DNA from: Topomyia yanbarensis
Taxonomy: Eukaryota; Arthropoda; Insecta; Diptera; Culicidae
Direction of reading: 5' to 3'
DNA length: 64,000 nucleotides
Assembly: GCF_030247195.1 (NCBI RefSeq)
Contig: NC_080672.1
Span: forward strand, 11,966,001 to 12,030,000
Below the pieces are notes generated by a model, which saw nothing but the letters and a program-made list of their open reading frames with translations, did not search any database and was not told where the DNA came from. Positions within the stretch are counted from its first letter, which is position 1, and every line of letters begins with the position of its first letter. Below, one piece after another: positions 57,340 through 64,000 of this stretch. The position numbers were made by a program, and so were the translations under genes.

Positions 57340-57610
57340 ATTCATACATATTCCCTAATTTTAAAATCAGCAAAGGCATGAAACAGTAATGATGTGACCA
57401 TCAAGAATACGTCAGACAGCCTTAATTGACCCCTTTCGACACCAGCCGTAACGTGGGTGGCGGCGTGAAAGCTGCCAAATCGGGGTTGAGAACATCTTGA
57501 AGCAACATCTGATGTTGCTCCAAATGTATGTGATCCAAGACTGACTTGAATAGTTCCATTGAACATAGTTTTCATACCTTACATCATTAGACTCACTGTT
57601 CTCCATTCAC
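57340..57610 (-). repeat. Family-X repeat, minus copy, proximal part
   Basis: On the minus strand 57575-57342 gives 77 residues beginning MKTMFNGTIQVSLGSHTFG and ending AFADFKIREYV with no stop. It matches the 50.9 kb copy but is 60-70 bp longer in the middle (VERGQLRLSDVF region). It lies immediately beyond the hAT element's right end, so it and 53384-53858 were one unit before that insertion. Confidence 0.6.
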
Positions 57611-59770
57611 CCACGATTATACATTTGCACTAATCGGCCCCTTATTATAGCATTTACAATGCAATGAAGCTCAATCGGGATTACACATTCTTATCATAAT
57701 ATGACAATTTTTTTTTATAAAGGTATTCTGAAAATGCGTGCTTGCGTTGAAAAGTTCACGAAATCTCAGAAACCAATTTATCCATAATTCTAAAACTATT
57801 CCTGCCAGAAAATCCTATTTGCCAAGAAATATAGTGAGTGCATGAAATTGTTTTCAGCAAACTCACGCTAGAGCTCTCTGCACCCAATTATGCGAAAAGA
57901 CATGGTTCTTCTACCAGATTTAACGGGAAACATAATTTCCTCAATTATCGTACCGGGCCACTGTAATTGATCGCAATGGTAGTAAAATGCAATCCCAATC
58001 GGTGAGGAGATCCACCATATATTTACTAAATGTTAACAACTGTTCAAATCGTTTCAATAGTCCTTCCCAAAATCAATATTTAAATTATAAGCGTAAAATA
58101 TTCAGTCAGTCAACATAGAATGTCTGAAATAAAGTATCTATTTACTTAATCGGTCGTAGATTTTCATAAAAACACTTTCTCCCAAAGGGTTCGACTAAAA
58201 TTCCATAGGATCCCCGCAACAATTTATGTTCATGATACTTCTGAAAAATGCGGCAATGAACATATAGAGTAATTACACCAATTATGGATATACTATGTCC
58301 GTCATAATAATGTTTTCAATTTGTTAGTAGTCATTATTTTTTCATTTTTTTCAATAGGAACACAATTTCCGAAATACATATGGTGGGATATTGAATTTTT
58401 GAACTTCTGAATCAATAGTAGACTATGAAAAATATATTTCATGCATGCTTATATAACACAATAATTTCATAGACTAGCTAGCATGGACTTAAGCTGCCGG
58501 TGAACTATATAAGGAGCAACACAGAAGTTACCTGGCACGCCCTAATCAATCCTAGTTCTGAACCTTGAAAGAGACAACAGGCCGTCGTCGCGGGCTACAT
58601 AGGCCGTGTGTCGGGCAATCTTAGCTTAACACTCTAAACATAAAAGACAATCGCGCGCCTCGATGGCCCGCCGCAGCAGAAGATGTAACGTCAATCTACT
58701 TCTATCACTAGATAACACCGCGTGAAAACAACCACTCATTAACAGAAGTAAGCGGATAAATCCAGATCCCAAAACCTTATAACAACAAATCACGTGCCCG
58801 ATACCCGAAGACCAAAAAGAGGCTTTCCATTCCCACCCCAGAACGTCAATACCAAGCGATGAGAATTAAGCAGGCCCCTTCCGGAATCGCAACGACTATC
58901 CCCGGGTGATGAGAGCAGCCGCGAACCCACAAACAGTAACAAAAATAACCAACATCTTACATGTAACGATGAGTTTATTTTCCCCTGGAGCTAGATACTC
59001 TTAAAAGATGATCTATGCCGTAATGGAACATGCTTTTAGATCCCATCAAAACATCTCTTCAATTGACTTTCAATACCAAGTAGAGGCGCATTCCCAATCA
59101 TCTATATTGATTGATGGCCTAAATAAAATATATGTTACAAAATGAAAAAGCTTCTATGTTTATCCCAAAATGATATCCAAAAACAAATTTGTCACACAAG
59201 TCGTGTCTAATAAAAATGACTTTTTGTTTGTCAATTATTAGTACTTCTAAAAAACCAATAGCTATGTTGTTGTCATCTTCTATTTCATCAGTGCTTTTAT
59301 GGTCGTTATCGTAGCTCAGAATAATATAGCGGAGGAGAATAACTCCAAACCTTTAACACATTCCCTCTGATGCAAATATTAATCAAAAAATCGCTGTGCA
59401 GCAGAGTTCCATTAGTCGCTCCAGTCGCTGATAAAAGAGGGTGGTGTAAGGGGAAGAGAGGGGGACGATGCTACCTTCCATTTGAGACTTGGTTTGAAAA
59501 AATCGGTTTGGTCATCACCGAAGAACCGATGTGACTTTAATTGTGGAATATGTCCCAAATCCGGAACTCCCGAAATTGTCGATAGTGGACAAAATATTTA
59601 AAGAATGCTTAATTGACAACTTGTGATCTAGACCTGCGAATCGAAGTAATTTGGTGACCATTTCAACAGATTTTTGCCCTGTGAGGTATTACGATTGTAA
59701 CGGAACCAAAAGTCATAATCGAATGAAATTCAATTGTAGTCAACAGGATTACTGTATCTTTCATTTGAAA
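57611..59770. other. No gene recognised
   Basis: AT-rich to 58.48 kb. 58540-58960 is C/A-rich with many CCG and CCC triplets and looks like an old retroelement leader, but I could not identify it. No ORF of interest. Confidence 0.3.
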
Positions 59771-59774
59771 TAAA

Positions 59775-60330
59775 GTTTGTATAAATCCGGGAAGCCGCCA
59801 GGCGACCCATCGGCGTACAGACCAATCTGTCTGATCGACATGACTGGCAAATTGCTTGAGAGGATCATCTTCAACAGGCTAACCCCGTAGAAGGCACGGA
59901 CGGCCTATCAAGCAACCAGTTTGGCTTTCGGAAGGGTAAGTCCACGGTGGACGCTATCAATTCAGTGATAAAGACTGCCGAGATAGCGATCCAACGGAAA
60001 AGGCGAGGCATTCGATACTGTGCGTTAGTGACACTTGACGTGAAGAACGCATTCAACAGCGCAAGCTGGGATGCCATCGCGCTCTCGTTACACCGGCTTG
60101 GCCTACCGGTGGGTCTGTACCGGATCCTGGAAAGCTACTTCCAGAACCGCGTACTGGTATACGAGACCGATGCCGGTCAGAAAAGGGTTCCGATTACCAC
60201 TGGAGTCCCGCAGGGCCCGGTGCTAAGGATCCTCATGCATGACGGGGTTCTAAGACTGAAGTTCCTACCCGGGGTCAAGAACGATGACGTTACCTTGGAG
60301 GTCTATGGGGAGTCAATCCCTGAGTAGTTA
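59775..60330 (+). pseudogene. R1-clade reverse transcriptase fragment
   Basis: From 59792 the plus strand reads KPPGDPSAYRPICLIDMTGK then LLERIIFNRL (RT block 1), and from 59926 FGFRKGKSTVDAI-like sequence in a shifted frame. A 126-codon frame 59947-60327 has VTLDVKNAFNSASWDAI (first catalytic Asp) and ITTGVPQGPVL. It then jumps to MHDGVLRLKFLPGVKNDDVT, so the segment carrying the catalytic ADD is partly deleted. Typical R1/Waldo-type pattern. At least two frame breaks. Confidence 0.8.
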
Positions 60331-60995
60331 TCAAGGTTATTACTCAACCGGCAGCGACGTGTACCGTTCCCGAACAATACTCTACTGGAGCCAAACTTTA
60401 CGACCCCGTCACCTCGCAAAGGACATACTCGGGCGCAGTAACTCCACAGAGGTTCAGTAGGGTACACGCGATAGGGCTACATGAATCACATGAAGTCCAA
60501 TCCGGCAGCGATCCAATAGATTCAACACGTGCCCAGCAGGAAGATCAGGAGTGCTAGAAAACCTTCGTCAGGTGAACGCGCTGAAAGGGCGGTTTGAAAG
60601 GAGAGAGCAACGTCGACCCTCAAATTCACAAGGATTCGACTCAGGAGCGACGCAGAAAATCGAACACAGTAAGCGTCATACCACAACCACTGTCGCAGAA
60701 TCAACCGCGGTTGCACCAGCAGACTCCACTCATGTTCAAGAACCACACAGTGAATCAAGGTGCTCAACACTATTATGCTGGAACTGTGATGAAGACGGAC
60801 ATCGATTTATGGATGTTGTTTTGTTACCGTTGCGGTCGGAAACGTTACTGGCTTCGCAGCTGTCCCATCTGTTCTGTGGGGCAGGGAAACACCCAGGCGA
60901 GGAGTCAGTAATAGAGGGGCCAGCATCCTCGCAAAACTTTTACAGTCCCTCATTTCCCGAACTACGACACATCAACTGGTTAATCATAAATATGG

Positions 60996-61637
60996 ATGAA
61001 GACTCTTCCTCCGGACTCCGCAGATAACATAAACGTTATTCAAAATCACATTCAATCTGCACTCGACATCGCCAATTCGCTAGAACCCCAAACCTCTCAT
61101 TTGTTATTCGGAGATTACAACCAGCCTGGTCTTATCTGGAAAAGCACTTCCTTCGGCTACGCCTATGCCGACCCCTCTGACTCATCCCTTTCGAGATCTA
61201 GCAGTGCTTTACCAGACGGGATGTCTCTACTGAACATGCTGCAAATGTGTACGATTAAGAACGGACGAAATCGCACGTTGGATCTTCTGTTCATAAACGC
61301 AGACGCATACATGAACTGTCATGTGTACCAAGCAGATGAACCACTCGTTAATATAGATTCCCATCATCCGCCCCTCTTAGTTGAGCAGACTTGTCCACGA
61401 CAGGTTATTTTTGATGAGATACTGGAAGATTTCAAATATAACTTTTCAAAAACTGGTTTTCTTGGACTCAACAACTCACTGCAAACTATTGACTGGATTA
61501 CCTCGCTTAACAGTGCAACCGATGTAAATGACGCAGTAGAAATATTTTCGTCGATACTGATACAACTGTTTGAAATATATGTCCTAGACAGAAACCACTT
61601 TGGTCCAATCGACGACTCCGAGAACTTAAACGACTGA
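60996..61637 (+). pseudogene. Endonuclease C-terminal half of the Jockey-like element
   Basis: The frame contains HLLFGDYNQPGLIW (the GDxN catalytic block), RNRTLDLLFIN, and DSHHPPLLVE (the SDH-type terminal motif with catalytic His). The N-terminal metal-binding Glu region is absent. It ends at a stop near 61637; one frame change leads into the RT frame. Confidence 0.82.
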
Positions 61638-61750
61638 GAGCAGCCGCGCTTCGTCACTATACCAATCGACGGAATCCCAATATAAAACGTGAATTCATTT
61701 ACGCCAGCAACAATTACAAAGCTTATAACCGCTTCCTCTATTCTCGGCAC

Positions 61751-63677
61751 GTGCTACAAATGCAATCTAACCTTGAGCGAAACCCCAAACGTTTCTGGTC
61801 TTTTGTTAACGGGAAGCGCAAGGAGAGCGGACTTCCTTCCAGTATGATTTTAGCTAATGAAAGTTCTAATACGACTCGTGGCATTTGTAATCTGTTTGCA
61901 AAACATTTTGCGAGTGCATTTGAAACAGTTCCGACTACTCCAGTACAGGTTGAAATCGGACTACGCGATGTTCCCAGTGACGTGATGAATCTAGGTAGCA
62001 TCCGTTTTTCCGAAGAAGATATTGTTGCTGCCATTGAAAAATTGAAATCCTCGACATCGGCTGGTCCAGATGGGATTCCTGCTATTATTTTAAAAAGATA
62101 CGCTAGAGCCCTTTCTGCTCCTCTAAAACTGATCTTTAATCAATCGTTGTCGCAAGGGACGTTTCCTCTGTGTTGGAAAAAGTCAGTTATGTTTCCTGTC
62201 TTTAAAAAAGGTGATAAGCAGGACATAGCAAATTATCGAGGCATAACCTCTCTCTGTGTGGGGTCTAAGCTGTTCGAAATTCTAGTAAGCAATGTGTTGT
62301 TCCGGGAAGCCAAAACATATATATCGACGGATGAACATGAGTTCTTCCCAGGTAGATCAACATCAACGAACTTAGCACAGTTCACTTCACATTGTATTAA
62401 AAGTATGGAAGGCGGAGCACAAGTAGATACTATTTATACTGACCTTAAAGCAGCGTTTGATCGTGTTGATCACTCGCTCCTACTGGCGAAAATAGAAAGG
62501 CTGGGTGCCTCACTCAACTTCACTAAGTGGCTGGAGTCATACCTTGTTGGCCGTACCCTATCTGTCAAACTAGGAAATATCGAATCACATAACTTCATAA
62601 ATTTATCAGGTGAACCCCAGCGTAGTAATCTCGGACCCTTGCTGTTCTCCTTATTCTTCAATGACGTTTGTTATATCCTTCCACCAGGATGCAAACTTAT
62701 CTATGCAGATGACCTTAAACTGTTCCTCATTGTGCGATCTGAATTGGACTGCATCGAACTACAGCGACAACTAGATGAGTTTTGTAACTGGTGTGCTCGA
62801 AACCGGTTGACTCTCATGTCGTTTTTCATTGAAAAACACTGGGGCGATGGATTGCACTGGTTTTGCACTTTCTAGCAGAAGTGGGAATGAAACAAGTCTA
62901 GTGGCCTGCTCTTCTGCTAGAAAATGCAACACCAGTGCAATCCACCGCCCCGGTGTTTTTCAATGAAAAACCCCATCAGTGTATCTAAATGCTCAGTAAT
63001 TTCTTTCACGCGTAAAAAATCCAATCTTGTGGTGTTATACTATCTCAGGGAGAATACTTGAAAGAGTGTCAATTGTCAGGGACCTTAGAATACTGCTGGA
63101 TTCTGAATTGACGTTCAGAGATCACTATTCCCACATCATTGCGAAAGCCAACAGGAACCTTGGTTTTATCATCAGAATAGCCAAAGAGTTTACTGATCCA
63201 TATTGCCTGAGAGCACTGAATTTCTCTCTCGTTCGCTCTGTCCTGGAAGCTTCAGCTATCATCTGGCGTCCGTATGCGAGTATCTGGATTAACAGGATTG
63301 AATCTATACAAGCTAGATTTCTCCGATTTGCTCTTAAATCTCTGCCATGGCGCAACCCGATAGAGCTGCCACCTAACATTGATCGTCGTCGTTTGCTTGA
63401 TATGGACACACTTTCAAAAAGACGAAATATCTCCAGAGCAGTCTTTGTAGGAAAAGTTCTAACAGGTGAAATAGATGCCCCAAATATACTTTCACAGATA
63501 AATGTAAACGCACCCCCTAGAAGCTTAAGATCGTGGGATTTTCTAAGACTCGACTATCAAAGTACTAATTATGGACAGAACGAACCCGTAAGGGCGATGT
63601 GTAGTGTTTTTAATAGTGTGTATGAATTTTTTGACTTCTCTGTTTCATGTGATATTTTTAGATGTATTATTAATTAA
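61751..63677 (+). pseudogene. Reverse transcriptase of the Jockey-like element
   Basis: 374 codons to 62875 include STSAGPDGIPAIILKR, NYRGITSLCVGSKLFE, VDTIYTDLKAAFDRVDHSLL (first catalytic Asp), a GEPQRSNLGPLLFSLFFND block (Arg-Ser replacing the usual Gly of PQG) and LIYADDLKLFL (catalytic YADD). The frame runs into a palindromic insert, then the RT continues after 62.96 kb as VSKCSVISFTRKKS. The 63027-63677 frame supplies FSLVRSVLEASAIIWRP and the C-terminal PPRSLRSWDFLRL segment. Confidence 0.85.
62826..62970. mobile_element. Palindromic miniature element, copy 2, in the RT frame
   Basis: The arms GGGGCGATGGATTGCACTGG / TTTTGCACTTTCTAGCAGAAG and their complement close to a hairpin. The flanks TTTTTCATTGAAAAA (left) and TTTTTCAATGAAAAA (right) are complementary to each other, extending the palindrome, and are also nearly direct repeats. 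RT sequence on both sides belongs together, so this is an insertion. Related to 53725-53840. Confidence 0.78.
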
Positions 63678-63866
63678 GTAATATAATGTAATTTAACGTG
63701 CAATATTGTTTAATGTGTATGTGTGAAAAGATAATGAGGTTTTTACGCGCATTTGGAGGGTGTCACACTAACTGCAAATGGGCTTTTCCTCATTCCATAT
63801 TTCATATTTCATGTAGACCTTGTAGGTCAGATGGAAAATCAATAAATAAATAAATAAATAAATAAG

Positions 63867-64000
63867 ACAATAGACCTCACGTAAACATTTCGGTACTCGG
63901 AAGCCAGCTGACGGGTTTGCTAGACAGTGCACAGTGGTCGCAATGGTACCAAAACGTGCGTTTAATTAATGGTGATCTAGGAGTTCATTTTAGCGTTTTG
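63867..64000. other. Window edge, nothing recognised
   Basis: 134 bases after the Jockey tail with no recognised feature. Confidence 0.3.

Larger units (their letters stand above)
60540..63866 (+). mobile_element. Jockey-clade retrotransposon with internal deletion, inactive
   Basis: Order on the plus strand: Gag-like zinc knuckles in two frames (CWNCDEDGHRFMD and FCYRCGRKRYWLRSCPIC, 60770-60890), endonuclease C-terminal half (60996-61637), RT (61751-62875), post-RT region (63060-63677), and an AATA tandem tail (63838-63865). The N-terminal half of the endonuclease is missing, so ORF1 and ORF2 are joined by a deletion near 61.0 kb. The RT is split by a palindromic insert at about 62.84 kb. 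Its C-terminus and tail match the 4.1-4.8 kb fragment. Confidence 0.85.

Noticed and set aside
63838..63865. AATA microsatellite as an independent feature
   Set aside because: It is the tail of the Jockey element; the same tail follows the 4.1 kb copy.
1..64000. CRISPR arrays, bacterial operons or viral genomes
   Set aside because: No regularly spaced identical repeats with unique spacers, no prokaryotic gene arrangement; retroelement sequences are explained by LINEs and BEL/Pao.

Overview
The window looks like nuclear DNA from a mosquito, probably culicine (Aedes-like). It has AT-rich noncoding DNA, one large conserved chromatin gene with introns of 78 bp, about 8.3 kb and possibly about 12 kb, and a dense load of nested transposable elements of dipteran type: BEL/Pao, Jockey, R1, RTE and I/LOA-like retroelements, Tc1/mariner, hAT and piggyBac-like elements, and many MITEs. 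The genus cannot be fixed from the sequence alone.

The one host gene I recognise is on the + strand: upSET, the insect orthologue of vertebrate KMT2E (MLL5) and SETD5. Coding exons are 10595-12588 (Ser/Gln/Asn-rich), 12667-13458 (first half of a PHD finger) and 21755-28410 (rest of the PHD finger, a degenerate SET domain and a very long low-complexity tail). Reading frame is kept across both junctions and the product is about 3,150 residues. Its 3' end is the main open question. A canonical donor at 28411 can use two tandem acceptors close by (ending 28475 and 28481), or a third acceptor about 12 kb away that opens a 36-codon frame (40489-40598). That third frame is followed by a TE-poor 2.2 kb stretch with six perfect Pumilio octamers and a good poly(A) site near 42.82 kb. 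A 59-codon ORF (10261-10440) lies just upstream of the main start, after a likely 5'-UTR intron acceptor.

Layout: 0.75-6.7 kb, Jockey fragments, a tRNA-like SINE in three copies around a composite palindrome, and a degenerate satellite. 7.5-8.6 kb, a G-rich MITE in the presumed 5' region of upSET. 10.2-13.5 kb, first upSET exons. 13.5-21.75 kb, an intron holding piggyBac-like MITEs, an RTE remnant and a foldback. 21.75-28.4 kb, the main upSET exon. 28.4-40.5 kb, a repeat-filled stretch (possible last intron) with Tc1/mariner fragments, TTAA MITEs and an I/LOA-like retrotransposon nested in a piggyBac-like element and itself hit by a 402 bp element. 40.5-42.85 kb, candidate last exon and 3' UTR. 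44.5-50.4 kb, a complete BEL/Pao element with indistinguishable LTRs and a 5 bp target duplication. 50.9-57.6 kb, two inverted copies of an unclassified coding-like repeat, one split by a 3.4 kb hAT element. 59.8-63.9 kb, R1 and Jockey remnants.

No operon-like organisation, CRISPR array or prokaryotic feature is present. Insertion order can be read where one element interrupts another and the target-site duplication is visible. Coordinates of TE remnants without visible termini are approximate, and all family assignments come from motifs recognised by eye, not from searches.
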